A DNA stretch of 64,000 nucleotides, from positions 16,252 through 80,251 of the forward strand of contig JAURVB010012306.1 of the NCBI GenBank assembly GCA_033002965.1, written 5' to 3'. Positions 11,900 through 24,882 of this stretch are shown here, in pieces. Position 1 is the first letter of the stretch. Each line of letters begins with the position of its first letter. The notes beneath the pieces were generated by a model. It ran no database searches and was not told the DNA's origin. It worked only from the letters and a program-made list of their open reading frames with translations. The stretch comes from Piper betle. Taxonomy: Eukaryota; Streptophyta; Magnoliopsida; Piperales; Piperaceae. The position numbers were made by a program, and so were the translations under genes.

Positions 11900-13160
11900 C
11901 TTAGACATGCGCATTTCATATTTGCATGATAATTTGCTCTGTGATAAGATTCGGTTGAATTAGACCAACGTTATTCAACATTTAATTATGTTTGAAGTAA
12001 TTAGAAAGTGTGATCACATTTCGGATTAACCATGGACTCGAACTTAAAGCTTATTGGACTTGGACATGATCTTGGTCAAAGTATTGTACACTTGGATGTG
12101 GACAAAGGATGGAAGCCTTAGGAAACTTCTTTAAGATTAGATAGTCAAGTGGAGCTTAAAGCTTTAATATGTTAAACTTAATTTGAATTTAAACTTTACA
12201 GGGAAATTAGTGTGGGATTTTGAAGGAGTCTAGTCTTCATTAATACTCAAGTGGTTGGATGGTACACAAAACTATAGACTTGTGTGGCTATAAAAGGAGC
12301 TTGGTACAACATAGATAAGCTGCCCAATATCCAAACATTCAAAAGGTGTTTGTAGTGTTCTAAAGGGGGAGTATAATTCAAAATAAGGTTGAAGTATTAA
12401 AATTGGGTATAAGCATCGAATAAGCTTTATTGTGTCAACCTTATGGATTTCTCAAGAAATCGGACAAAACTTTATATTTTGTAAATTTCTTATGTTATAA
12501 AGATCGTGTTGATCTTGAGTAATTTGATTGCAAATAAGATCGGGTATGATCTTGTAATAGGTGCTTACACTAGTGACATTTGTACACTCCGGGTGTGAAG
12601 TAGTGTGAGTGGTTGTGATTATGAATGTTCGGTTGGCTTGTGAAGTTAAGTTAGAGGTCAAAGTTTGAAAGACAAGCATGCCTTGTGAAGCGCCACGAGG
12701 TTGAGTGCGGTGGAGGATAAGTGGCTTATGAAGCACTTGGGTCTTATATGGTCATGGATGAGTGGTCGTATACTTAAGTTGTACCACTCATTCAATTTGG
12801 TCATAGTAAAGCATAGAAGTCCTACTCAACAATTGAATGCGGTAGTGTAAAAGAGATGATATACCATTTGAAACCTCTTAAGAAATCTTTGGTGTTTGAT
12901 TCCTTGTCCTTACTTTCTTGTACCTTAATTAATTTTAGCCACTATACAAGTATTGTAATTTGCATAGTTAAATTATTTTGCCACCACAAGTTGTGACTAG
13001 TTTGTCTATTCATTTGTTTAGTATCTTCATAGGATAAGATTCTCGATTGTATTTCGTACTGAATCTTGATAAGTGTTGTAGATATTCCACTTGCCCATTT
13101 TCTTGTTGTGCTTTCTTTTGTTGTTAATTTTGTTTTCTTTCTTCTGGTCAACATGTAGTG
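11900..13160 (+). repeat. LTR-like sequence upstream of gypsy remnant
   Basis: A non-coding stretch with a TATA-like CTATAAAAGGAGC at about 12288 and long T/G-rich tracts. It ends near 13160 just before GTGGTATTTGGCAG, which is a decayed match to the tRNA-Met primer site; a Gag start codon follows at 13191. This layout is that of a 5' LTR and leader. I could not identify a TG...CA boundary or a second LTR copy by eye. Confidence 0.35.
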
Positions 13161-13164
13161 GCTG

Positions 13165-15260
13165 GTGGTATTTGGCAGTGATAAGTTTAGATGGCACGCA
13201 CAAGAGGTTTCGTTAGATCAGGGCGTGAGACCACACCTCCACCGCCAAGCTTGAGGCGGATAATCCTGGGCGCCTCCTCAAATGTGATGGCGGAGCACCA
13301 CTTGGACCGTAGGGATGAGCCGAGAGTCAATTGTAGGGATGAGCAGCACAGAGATGATAGGGACACTAGTCACCAGGATGAGGAGATTAGGTGGCTAGGC
13401 GAGGAGCAAAGGCAGACTTGCCAAGACATCAGTACCTTGCTGGAGACAATGAGGGACATGGTAGTGGCGATGGCCCATTTATAGAAGAGATCAATGGAAG
13501 AGATACCGCCGACTACATCAGACCAAGGCAGACCATACTACACCAAAATGGGATGTGGATCACTTCGTAAAAAAAGAGGCAGTTTTGCACTAGAAGCACT
13601 GAACCAAAGGCAGTGATCATCTAGTTCGATGACATAGAGGTGGCGCTAGAGCATATGGGTTGCTTGCCGAAATTGTGGGTGCAAGTAACGGTTGAAGCCA
13701 TTAGAGGAGCTGGATGAACACGGTGACGATCGGTCCTTTCAGGATATTTGGGGGACCTTCCACAAAAGCAGATTGCATGGGAGGAGTTTTGTGAGGTATT
13801 CTAAAACTAGTTCTTCTCTTTAACTATGGTTGAACAAAAGAAGATCTAGAATGGAGTACCATGCCCTCTTCCTTGCCATGAAGAGGTTTGCACCTGGTTA
13901 ATTCTAGATAGATAGAGTGCATCCAGATTTGTCAGAGGTCTACGACTGAGCTTGCACGCCTTTGTCTTCATGTTCCGTTGTGCTACACTATGGAAGGCTG
14001 TGGCGAGAGCTTTAGATGGTGAGGCTGTGCAATGGATTTGCCATACTAGGAGGTCACAGGGACAAGCTATCTAGCATTACACCTAGCAGACACACAGGGG
14101 AAGAGGCCACAACCAACAAGGTTCATCTCAAAAAGGGGCAGCCAGCTCAGCATGCTATAAAAAGCTCCCACCTCTACATGCTGCCAAACGGCTCCCAGCT
14201 CCGTAGTATCAGCAGAGAGCATCCCAGCAGCGTGGAGACAGTGTATGAGAGGCACTAGGGTATGTTTTGCGTGTGGTGAATTTGGCCAAGCCGATGAGTG
14301 TCCTCGTCGACCCCCGTAGCAGCAACTGTAGCAGTAGTACCGGCCCATACCCCAACAGGACCAGCAGCCTTAGGCCTCTGCAGCAATAACAGTATCAACC
14401 AAGGCTGCAGCAGAGTTCCAGCAGCAACCCCCTTAGCTGGTTTAGGGAGTATTTCCTGCTCCAGTACATCATCCTCTTTTGCCCCCAACTCCACTCAGAA
14501 CCAGGAGCAGGGAGAATAGGGCAGGGGTGGAAAGCAACAGCATGGCTAGCAGGACCAGTAGAGACAGGGGATGTAGCTGCAGCAGTTTGAAAGAGGGTAG
14601 ATGCAGTGCCAACAGTTCATGGTCAAGACGATGAAGTACAGCAACAGGGCAGAGTGTACACCACTAGTGTTGATGACTCTATACACAATGCTACATTGAT
14701 TACAAGTACACTCCTCTAGTAATTTTGTTTCCTTCTCGACTCAATTCTTGTAATAGTTTTGTTTGACTAACGATAGAACTTATACATTCATAGCTCAAAC
14801 TTTTTGCCGCAGTCAATTGTGTAGGACTAAATGACTTAGGTATGATTTAGAAGTGACTACTCTTGCCAGAGCAGTTTTCATCACTGCTTAATGTGTGAGA
14901 GGTGTTGTTGTCATCCTACACCAGCACACCTTGTTTACTAATTTTACAGTGCTACCAATGAGGGGGTTTGACACCATTTTAAGGATGGACTAGATATCAA
15001 AGTACATGGTGCTGATTGATTGCGGGAAGAAAAAAGTTTTTGTCTCATATAGAAGGTGTGTTGGCAAGTTAGTGACTCAATGATCATCTCCTATCAGAGG
15101 GCACAAAGGCAGATGAGCAGAAGCTATCAGGTGTACCTTGCTAGTGTGGTGGCTATGATAGAGCAAATGGGACTTGAGTTGACAGATATTTTGGTAGTCA
15201 CTGAGTTTGCCAATGTACTTCATGATGAGGTGCCAGTTTTCCACCAGCCAAGGAGGTCGA
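13165..15260 (+). pseudogene. Degenerate Ty3/gypsy gag-protease-RT start
   Basis: Gag opens at 13191 (MARTRGFVRSGRETTPPPP) and is followed, in changing frames, by gag-like text: WEEFCEVF near 13770, a ruined zinc knuckle (CFACGEFGQADECP, near 14256; the His is missing and the spacing is one short), the region before protease, LPMRGFDTILRMD near 14955 (expected before RT) and YLASVVAMIEQ..VTEFANVLHDEVP at 15130-15235, the RT entry. At least five frame changes or stops are visible. RT, RNase H and integrase proper are absent. Family assignment rests on order plus several short conserved strings. An old, non-functional copy. Confidence 0.75.
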
Positions 15261-16980
15261 GTGTAAAGCCCGGGCCATTAGCCCAAGCACTTTTAAGTCA
15301 GATCGATCTTGACTTGAATTGGGTTAGTTTGGTCAGATCTTTCTTGTCGTGGTTTTAGTATGGTATGATGTATGTTTTCTCGATTTTAGCCTCCTTCGGT
15401 GTTTGGTATGCCCATTTGGATGCTATGCGCCTGACGTCTCAATTTTTGGTTTGGTCGAGTCAAGTTTAAGCACGCATTTAGGACTAAGTCCATCGTTATT
15501 ACTTGTCGTGTGTTTGGAACTACTTTCGAATCACCCTATCCCCTATTGGACTCAGGGTACGGTTCTCAAGGTCGTCCTCGCCCTAAGTGTGGGCGCTTAG
15601 CTTCTAGTGGGGTGGTGCCCTCCTAACCCCCTTACACTAGATAGTTTAGGAATTAAGGTTTTCGGGCTGGTACAAAAGTTCTGGCCAGCACCCTTCTGAC
15701 CAACCCATGCCCCGTTGGTCAGTGGTGCCTTGTTTGTGACATCAGCGAACTATGACTCTGTGGTCCACCTAATCAAAGGTTGGCGCCCTTGCGCTAACAG
15801 TGAAATTTTATTAAATTTCATCTAGACTTTAGGATATGTCCTAGTAGTGTCTTGAGAAATTTCCAGGGCCACTGGTTTTGTAGAAATTTCAGTATGAATT
15901 TCTCAAGCCACTTAGGTCTAGCCAACTTTAGAAATCCCTTGTCCAATGACTACCATTCCCGTGCCCACTTAGGCCTAATTGTATGGTATTTGCAGCTGAC
16001 CTTTTACTAGGATAAAACCTACCGTGTCAGTTAACCAAACCCAAACCTATTTGGTAGTCTCCAAGCCAATGAATAAAATGTAGGAAAATTGGTGTGTGGC
16101 CCAAGAACGTTGTTCCAAGAAGCTTAGCCCAACGTTAGTGAGCCTTGTTTACCACTGGCCCATGGGTCAAATCTTGGTAATTTTGATGCCAAATCCTTAG
16201 AGTGTCAATGCCCACTGGTCCAAATTTTAGTTCATTTAAACACTTTTTGGCCTATCTAAAAAATCATCCAGATAAATTCATTCGATAAAACTTGGACTTT
16301 TCCACTAAGTGTACAAGAAACCCTAAAACCTAATTAAGGTTACATAATGAGTTTTAATACTTCACTAAGTAAGATCATTTACTTGAGAAGTTTTCTGAGT
16401 CGTGCATGTGTGGAAGCATTGTCTCGTTTTGCTTGCCAATGTGATCCGATAGTGATTGGAGTTTCATATTCTTGTTAGGATATGCGGGGTGAGCTCCCCG
16501 ATATAGGACATGGAACTTCACTCATCCAGGTTCAGAGGACTCTTTTGCTTCATCTCTGCTTAGCTCGTAGAGTGTCAAGTTTAACCGAGTTTTAGACGTA
16601 GGTTAACATTCGTGGTGGTTTATCGGACCCCTCTAATGTCAGACCATTTAGCCAAGTTTTCCACAATTTAATAAGACTTCAAGGCTAAGATCCCTGGATG
16701 ATTTTCAAGCGCTAAGCTCTAGAAACTATCTTATACAAGCCTCACCTAAGCTTATTTTAAGTATATGAGAGTTTTCTTTTACGAACACGAGAGTATTGTA
16801 CGGTTAGTATAAATTGCACTAGTACTCCTTTAACCTCTAAAATTGTACAATGTATGAGGTTACTGGATAGCGCAACACATTTTCAGAATTTGTGCAACTA
16901 ACTAACAAACTATTCCAATGTCATGTGAGTACCATGGGGAGTGTTATATGGAGGATGTGAGGGTGTAAGCTATGCATATA
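15261..16980. other. Non-coding, probably old retroelement sequence
   Basis: Begins TGTAAAGCCCGGGCC at about 15259, which has the look of a gypsy LTR start placed directly against the truncated RT. The rest is non-coding with no paired LTR that I could find. Confidence 0.3.
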
Positions 16981-16984
16981 AGTA

Positions 16985-17515
16985 TACTTTGCTAAGTCCA
17001 TGTGCCAATCTATTTTATGCTTACCATGTGAGGCTTTTTGAAGTTTCTAAGTTTTCTGTGGGTAATGGAGTACTCATTTTCCAGACTTAAAATATCATTA
17101 GTTATTTCAAATTAGTAATCAAATTTATTTGCTTACTGACGTGTTTTTTATATATATGTAGGTCCCCATAGCATTGCTCAGCTTAGGCGTGAGAATCTGC
17201 AACTCATGGTGGTGGTAGGGGCCCTATGTTATATATTTTGTATCATGAATTTAATCTATATTATTGGGCATGTGCCCGAAACTTATGTACTATGTATGAT
17301 TTTGGATTGGGTATATGTCATGGTTGGTTTGCACACGTGTGCCTTTATTATATTATCATTATAACTATAGTGTAGGGTATTTAACTTTGGGGCAAAGGCT
17401 AACAATTGTTTACAAGGTGTATAGGCCTCAAAGTCCAAGAACACGGCAAGGAGCAATTTAAGGTACATGAAACTTATTTGGTTGCAGCTGTGTGTGTGTT
17501 AGAGAAACATGGATT
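16985..17515. repeat. Diverged repeat block M, copy 1
   Basis: Aligns with 22600-23110. Shared landmarks in order: CCATGTGAGGC, GGGTAATGGAGTAC, GTCCC(A/C)ATAGCATTG or GTCCCATGGCATTG, TTAGGCG, GGTGGTGG, TTTGGGGCAAAGGCTAACAA, TTGGTTGCAGCTGTGTGTG. Many substitutions and indels. No coding frame; probably a piece of an old LTR or non-autonomous element. Confidence 0.65.
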
Positions 17516-20145
17516 GGAGGTCTGAGACCTCAATCCGGCTCACTCGCAAACCGAACTGGAAATGCTATAGGTGACCGTACTGTTCATTTATCTACTTAAT
17601 TCGGTCACCCAAACCTCGATCTACCCTCGGTGTCTCAAGATGGTGATATAAATATTCAATGCATGAATGAGATATTTATGCTCTAACATTGTTCTAGATG
17701 AATGATATGATATGAAATCCATATTCAAAACAAAACGGACAGAGTTTATCTAAAAGTGCAATAGGGACCACCTTGTCAACAACAGACTAGTATATATATG
17801 TACTGTTAAAACATAAAACATTGCCAAAACATTGTATTTTTTACATAGCATTCACATCATAATATTTTTTATCATTTCTGAGTCGGGTCTTGACTCCATT
17901 TTCTCAACCTGTTCAGTTCTATTTATAATAAACTGTCACACACAGATCATTTCATGATTTCACACAAATATTTCATGCAATGAGACATTATAATTTTTAT
18001 CCACAACAATTCAATAGTAGTTCATCACATCACATTTTCATTCAATCTCGCAAGTACATGTGTGCATGTTGCATTACTGCTCCTCTATAGATCCTGACAG
18101 TGCTCTAGTCATTCAGGTCCATCACCTACATATATTATATGAAAAAATTAGTAAAGATTGTTACTGACCCAAAAATAACTAAATAATCAAACTAACACAT
18201 AAGAGATGACTCTCATGTTAAATAAAATCAATCATATATTCTGTCTGCATTAAAATCACTCATAAGTGCACTAATTATGGAGTCGTAAGCCTTGGTTTGA
18301 ACAACGTCCCATTCTGACTAGTCATATGCCTCTCTTGGCATTTTCGTACTATCCCATACTTGGAAAATCCAGTATAATAAAGTCCTCTACATCCTCCGTA
18401 TAACTCATGGCCTTGAGCACTGAGGCCAAGTACTCTCAGGCAAGTACCTTCAGTACCATTTGAATCCACACATCTAGACATGCACTGCATTGCAGTACAC
18501 TGTGATCCTCCACACTTCTCCTAGTTGGAGGAACTCAAAATATGGAAATGTCAAGATCCTTCAGAAATGGAACGACCCACTCACCAATCCAGAGCCCACT
18601 TTGACTAGCACGTATACCTGCTCATGGTACGTGTGAGCGAGTCAACTTTTCCCTTTGTCTTACATCTCATTGAAAAATTGACAATCTATATATATATGTG
18701 TGTGTGTGTATATATATGTATACATATATATACTATATATATATGTATATATGTCTGAGTAGGGATTATAATATAGGTCAGACCGAAGACATCACAATCA
18801 GGATCTGAGTTTTTAAAACAAACTCTTGGAATCTCATCCTTGAGGGTTATTAATCATATAATATAATCGACTAAATGGCCCGTGTTGACTGGGATACGAT
18901 AAGTCCACCACTCAACACTCTCGCTTACCTGCCAAACCAAATCACAATAGAATGAGATACGTAAATCTAAGAGCGAGTCTTAAACGGACTTAGTAGAAGC
19001 TCCAATCATGGTCATGCACCTAGGTGACGAGCTCTTACTCCATACCTACACATCAAACCTAAAAGCTAACACCCACTATATGAATGATGCATTCACATAT
19101 CCAAAATAACATACTGCATATCAATGCATTCACAATCCTACGTCATCAGCAACTTAGACAATCATATCAAAAATTCCCTAACTAGGGCATTTAACAATAT
19201 TGTAGTTGACACTAATTAGTCCTATTCACATCATGATTTTCTAAATTACATTGTAGTTAATTAGCAATTCATACTTAATTTACCTAATTAGATCATTCAC
19301 ATTCATTTAATACGATTCAAATCATGCAAATTTTATTTTATTCACAATCAAAGTATTTCATCATTGTCAATCAAGTACTAACATGCTAAGCTAACAATTA
19401 TCAATTTTAAATAATTAAGTCGTAGGAAATTATACCTCACGTCGTCGGCGACAACACGATCAACGATCAATCGGTGCTGATTAGGGTTTGATCACCCATC
19501 TCAGGATCGAATTCGGTATCCGGCGGCATCCAAAGTTCAATTGGGTCCAATAGGAGGAATTTGGTGAAAATCCAGCAATTTTTGGCAAATTTCAGTAAAT
19601 TCTGGCAATTCCAACAGTTTTCAACCATGACTGGTTAGGCTGCTGCCAGCAGTGACTGTGCCTGTGAGGTGGCGTAAGCGGGGGTATGGGTCGACACCAA
19701 CTCGACGAGCTTAACGTGACCATGATGAGGGCGAGGGCGACCACGGTGGTGACGGTCATTGGCGATGGCCGTGGGTCAGCTAGTGACGCCCGAGGTAGGG
19801 CTGTAACGACCCGCCATTTTTTCACAATACTATGGGCCCAGCTGGCTAGAAATTACTCGAAATTAAATCAAACCAACCCCGTAATGACTAAATTAAACCA
19901 AACCAACCCTGTAACGACCAGCCCTAACCGATCCAGGCATTACACCACGGTCTTGGATTGTTTCCCAAAGCCACATGTATAACACAAGAAAATAAAAGGA
20001 AGTCCAATTTATTAACCATTCTCCTACCCTGAGTTCGTAAAAGAACCACCAACCATAATTGTAATTTTTCCTTAGGTGAGCTGAAATCAATCAATCTTAA
20101 TTAGCCTACATACCCGTGTCAAGATCAAGCTCAATGTAGTTTTAC
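17516..20145. other. Non-coding repeat-derived sequence
   Basis: No gene seen. Contains a TA/TG microsatellite (about 18687-18752) and two LTR-like starts, TGTAACGACCCGCC near 19803 and TGTAACGACCAGCC near 19910, of the kind common in gypsy LTRs. Open frames at 18275-18490 and 19592-19982 have no supporting features. Confidence 0.4.
18687..18752. repeat. TA/TG microsatellite
   Basis: Alternating TATATATA, TGTGTGTG and ATGTATATAT runs; a simple-sequence repeat. Confidence 0.9.
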
Positions 20146-20149
20146 AGGC

Positions 20150-20875
20150 TCTCAGGTCATTCTGAGATTAAAAGTTTGTCTCTCAGTTCATTCTGAGATT
20201 AGGTGGTCTCTCAGTTCATTCTGAGATTAGGTGGTCTTCTAGGTCCATTCTGAGATTAGGTGGTCTCCCAGGTCCATTCTGAGAATAGGTGGTCTCCCAG
20301 GTCCATTCTGAGAATAGGTGGTCTCCCAGGTTCATTCTGAGAATAGTCATTATTGGTAGTCAGGTCCATTCTGACATGTCTATTTTTGGCTGTCAGGTCC
20401 ATTCTGACATGTCTATTTTTGGCTATCAGGTCCATTCTGACATGTCCATTTTCCATTTTTGGCTATCAGATCCAATCTGACATGTCCATTTTCCAATTTT
20501 GGCTGTCAGGTCCAATCTGACATATCCATTTTTTGCTGTCAGGTCCATCCTGACATATCCATTTTTGACTGTCGGGTCCATTCTGACATGTCCATTTCTA
20601 TTTTTGGCTGTCAGGTCCATTCTGACATGCCCATTTTCCATTTTTGGCTGTCAGGTCCAATCTGACATGTCCATTTTCTATTTTTGGCTGTCAGGTCTAA
20701 TCTGACATATCCATTTTTAGCTGTTAGGTCCATTCTGACATCCATTTTTGGTTGTCAGGTCCATTCTGACATATCCTTTTTTGACTGTCAGGTCCATTCT
20801 GATATATCCTTTTTGACTTCAGGTCCATTCTGACATATCTTTTTGACTGTCAGGTCCATTCTGACATATCCATTA
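20150..20875. repeat. 22-unit minisatellite of hairpin-forming units
   Basis: Tandem array with core CAGGTCCATTCTGA. The first seven units (A type, about 20150-20345) are about 30 bp, flanked by TCTC...GAGATTAGGTGG. The next 15 (B type) are 30-40 bp and read (C/T)TGTCAGGTCCATTCTGACAT(A/G)TCCATTTTTGG. Each unit can fold: TCTCAG..CTGAGA in two A units, TGTCAG..CTGACA in most B units. Frames open through the array on both strands (e.g. repeats of HVRMDLTAKN) only because the unit lacks stops. Confidence 0.92.
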
Positions 20876-21115
20876 ACAAAACACAAAACAAACACCCGAC
20901 CCCAAAGACTCGCAGCAATTCATACTAAGCAGTCGACAAGACATGCATAAGATGCTAGGGATTAACAAAGGTGTCTCCAACAAAACTTTGCATGCAAGAA
21001 TCCAAATGGAAACAAATAAGATGAGGGATGAAATACTCACACAGTAATGGGGAGGTCGCCTGGGACGGAGATGATGCCTGAAATACTCCCTCCTCCTACA
21101 TATATATACACTTCA

Positions 21116-21290
21116 ACCATTCCCTCCATTAAATTCTCATACCCCATCATCCATTGGTATTTCCTAGGTTCAACGAGCCCCTTCATTAAATTATCACACC
21201 TCATCATCCATTGGTATTTCCTAGGTTCAACGAGCCCCTTCATTAAATTCTCACACCCCATCATTCATTCATGAATAGGTATTTTCTAGG
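21116..21290. repeat. 57-bp tandem repeat, about 2.7 copies
   Basis: The words CATTAAATT, CACACC, CATCATCCATTGGTATTTCCTAGG and TTCAACGAGCCCCTT recur with a 57-bp period (CATTAAA at 21184 and 21241, preceded by a partial unit). Non-coding; it lies 250 bp after the hairpin minisatellite. Confidence 0.85.
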
Positions 21291-21299
21291 TGACCTTAA

Positions 21300-22190
21300 G
21301 TCAAACCATGACTGGTCGACTTGATAACCAACCATATCGGTTCATCTATATTTATTTCATAATATTTAGGTTCGAGTGTTGTAATAAAAATCATGGTTTT
21401 TACAAGGGCCTTCCCAATCGGGATCTTGGGCTCTGTCTTGGCGGCAGTGCGCAACGGGGGAAGGTCATCTAGGTTGACAGGATGGTGACGGCAACGACGA
21501 AGTGACAATTAGGGTCAGGAGCTTAGAGCAAATGCAGGTTTCTTTGCATCGTGGAGGCCGAAAGATGGCTGGGAAGGTGGGGGAGGGCTCGGTGATGGTC
21601 CAGTAGAGGTCACCTGCATCAATTGGCCGCAGTGCATCAGCCAAAAGTGGCATCGGCTATAGTGGGGTGTCAGCAATCGGGGTGAGAGAAGGACACCATC
21701 AGCGGTGGTTTCCTAATAGGTCGGTGGTAATTTTCATAAATTGAAGTTGATTCAACTCGAAATAGGGTCAAATATAATAACTAATTCATGATAAATTCAT
21801 AAAAAAATTTTAAAAAATATTTGAAAATACCATAAAATATAATATACTCAATAACATCAAAATAACATGTTGTATAACTGATAGCCCATCCAAACTATTA
21901 TCTAACACATCCTAATCTATTATTCAGCTTAAAAATAATTCTACGACGAATTACATAAAGAAAATAATTGTCATATTGTCATATACTCTGTTAACTCATT
22001 TCTTATTATTTTTTTAACGTTATTATCATATACAGGGGTACACTTGACCCTCATTGCTCATAACGCACGGTCAACCTCGGCTCAGCACACGTGTCCTAAA
22101 ATTCACTCTACTCAAATAGAATCAACGGCTAAATCGATTAATTCACTAAAGTAAAACCCTGACTCGAGTCAATTTTATAGAAGGAGCTTA
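21300..22190. other. Non-coding gap
   Basis: Mixed sequence with a moderately GC-rich part (21420-21700) and then AT-rich DNA. Near 21770-21850 the words AAAAAATTTTAAAAAATATTTGAAAATACC resemble the AT-rich side of the GC-core elements described elsewhere in this window. No gene seen. Confidence 0.35.
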
Positions 22191-22194
22191 TGGT

Positions 22195-22590
22195 TCACGC
22201 AAAAATCCACGTGAAGATCTAGGTTTAAGGTATGATGACATGACACACGATGATGCCTATGCATTTTAGTTTATCTTTTGTGGGGTATGTGGAATAGGTA
22301 ACCATAACCTAGTGTTTACATTATTACAAGGTCATCAACATCAAGTAATAAGACATCTAATCCAAATCGCTGAAACTAAGTATACTAATAGGATCATGCA
22401 TTTGCATCTTCCAAGAAACTAAAACTCAACCTTTTAGTTGCATTGGGGGTCTTGCCTTCATGTAGCTTAGAGTGATCTTTAAATATAAAAGTCACCCTCT
22501 TAGTTGCAAGGGATGTGCTACTTCTTCTGCGGCTCGAAGTGCTCATTTAAGAGCCCTTACGTTTAAGATTCTTCCTATGTTTGTATAGTT
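22195..22590. repeat. Diverged direct repeat A, copy 1
   Basis: Aligns with 23140-23520. Shared landmarks: CCACGTGAAGA, GATGATGCCT, GGGGTATGT.GAATAGGTAACCATAACC, CTGAAACTAAGTATA, AACTCAACCT.TTAGTTG, AAAGTCACCC, GAAGTGCTCATT, CCTATGT. Non-coding. With copy 2 it brackets repeat M. Confidence 0.75.
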
Positions 22591-22599
22591 AGCATATAT

Positions 22600-23110
22600 T
22601 GAATGAAAATCCATGTGAGGCCTTTTTGTACTTTTCACATATTCTTATGGGTAATGGAGTACCCATTTGCCAATTTGATACACTAGTAGTTATTTCTATA
22701 ATCAAACTTGTTTGATTACTTACGTGTTTCGTATACATATCTAACTAAGGTCCCATGGCATTGGCCGGTTTAGGCGCGAGGATTAGGGGCTTAGTGGTGG
22801 TGGCGGAGGCCTTTGTACTATGTATTATGTATTTGGATTTGATTTTTGGATGACTTATTATTTTGTAGGCATGAGCCCCAAACTTAATTACAAACCTTGT
22901 ATGTTTTGGATAGGATATGAAACGTATTTTGCTGCCCCTCAAACTTTATTATTTTATTTGTGGAATGGATACTTTGGGGCAAAGGCTAACAATCATCTAC
23001 AAGACAAGCCTCCAATTTTTGGCATATGATGAGGAGTAAACTCAAGTACTTGAAATGTATTTGGTTGCAGCTGTGTGTGTGTGTGTGCGTGTGTGCAAAG
23101 TAACATGGGT
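22600..23110. repeat. Diverged repeat block M, copy 2
   Basis: Second copy of the block at 16985-17515, here between two copies of repeat A. It ends in a TG microsatellite (about 23071-23096). Non-coding. Confidence 0.65.
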
Positions 23111-23139
23111 AGGAGGAATATATGTTTCATACCGTGAGA

Positions 23140-23520
23140 AGAACCCACGTGAAGACCGAATGTTAGGATATGGTGCCCTGACATCCGATGATGCCTCTAT
23201 ATTAAATTCATTTTTGCGGGGTATGTAGAATAGGTAACCATAACCCATTGTTAATCTTATCGCACGTATGCTCATTAAATAATTAAGTTATGTAATCCAA
23301 TTACTGAAACTAAGTATAAGAACCAGATCATGTCACCACATCTTTTAAGAACTCAACCTCTTAGTTGTATTAGGGGTGTTGCTTCGTATAATTCGGAGTG
23401 ATCATCACATTTCAAAGTCACCCTTTTAGTTGTAGGGGAGGTGTTACCTCTCTTATGGATTGAAGTGCTCATTCAGAAATCCTAAATTTAAGACCCATCC
23501 TATGTAGTGTGATTCAACAT
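23140..23520. repeat. Diverged direct repeat A, copy 2
   Basis: Second copy of repeat A in the same orientation, about 945 bp downstream of the first. The A-M-A order could be two LTR remnants around a short interior, or a partial tandem array. I found no target duplication. Confidence 0.75.
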
Positions 23521-23529
23521 CTTTTATAT

Positions 23530-24873
23530 AAAAACCTATATATAGTCTATCTTAAGCCTCCTTGAGGATTGAAATCGTCTTCTATCATGTTTGTATGCGG
23601 TAGTCAAACGAATAGTTTTCTGAATTATAATAACACGATTTGGTCCATCCCTCAAACAGAATTGGGGTGTTACAATATAGACATTTCTTTTTAGAAAAGT
23701 CCATATAAGCCAATTCAGACTAATTAATAAAGGATGTGACAATAAAAGACATGTGACGGAAAACAAAAGTCAGTTTTCCTATGTTATAATATAATAATAA
23801 CATAGATAATTGTAAATAAATTAATAAAAATTGTCTTTGTTCAAATGGAAGTCAAACACTACAACTTATCTAAAGTTATATTAGATTTGTCAAAGAAAAG
23901 ACAAACAAGTCAAATTTAAACACATTAAGAGACAAACTAACTCACTTGACTAGTACTTCCAATAAAAAGATCTTTTTTAAATAGATATTGAATTATTTGG
24001 GAAATTAATAAAAGATTTATATGTACAGAAATGCATTTTTATTATAGTTGTTTTGATTTTTTGTAATTTTTGGGCATTAGTATAATGAAACAAATCACCC
24101 ATTTGTTAAAAAGGACATTGGTTACGAGAATTTGGTTATTATAATGGGATGATTTTCAAAATTTGATAATATTGTAAGTGGCAAATTTAAATTACAATAA
24201 TAAGTAAGTGATCCTTTTATATATGCCAGTGATTTCTTTGACTTGTGTATTTCTTTAACAGTATGAGGCATGTACCCTAAGTAATGAGTTATAATAGTTA
24301 TAAAAAAATTAAAAATAAGGTATTGTTGAAAAATTTAAAACTGTAGAAGTTAAAATTTGTACACGTGATTGAAGAAGATAAACCAAAAATTATCTATACA
24401 AAAAAGCTAGTTAATCTCCAATCCAAGGCACACTGAAGTGCCTTCTCAATATAAGATTATTGCGCTCTACATTAAAGTCTTTCACATTAATTCGTATTCA
24501 AGATACAATAAATTTTTCTCCTTAAGAATGAAGCAACAAAGAGAGCTTTTAATTTTGTCACTCCACGAGATCAAATTCAAACTTGGTCTCAAAATCAATT
24601 TTTTTTCTAAAAAACTCAACAAAAATCACCAAGAGTTAGAGTGGGGAAGAAGGAGACTAAAAAAGCACATTAGAACTCTCTTTTCCTTATAAATAAGAGT
24701 TTATAAAGAAAAAATGACCAAAAACACAACCTAACAGGAATTGGTGTGACCCATCAAACCCCCGGGCGCTGAGAATGATTCCTCCGTGCGTTCACCTCCC
24801 TGGAAATTAACGACACCCGGGCACTAAGAGTGAGTGCCGGAGAGCTCACCTTCGTCGAAACCCACGCCGCGGC
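23530..24873. other. AT-rich intergenic DNA
   Basis: No gene, RNA or complete element seen. The last part (24750-24873) turns GC-richer and may be host sequence into which the element at 24883 inserted. Confidence 0.4.
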
Positions 24874-24882
24874 GCTCACAAC

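Noticed and set aside
20256..20705. Open frames on both strands through the minisatellite (HVRMDLTAKN-type repeats)
   Set aside because: The repeat unit simply lacks stops; frames exist on both strands, change with unit length and lack any initiation or splice context.
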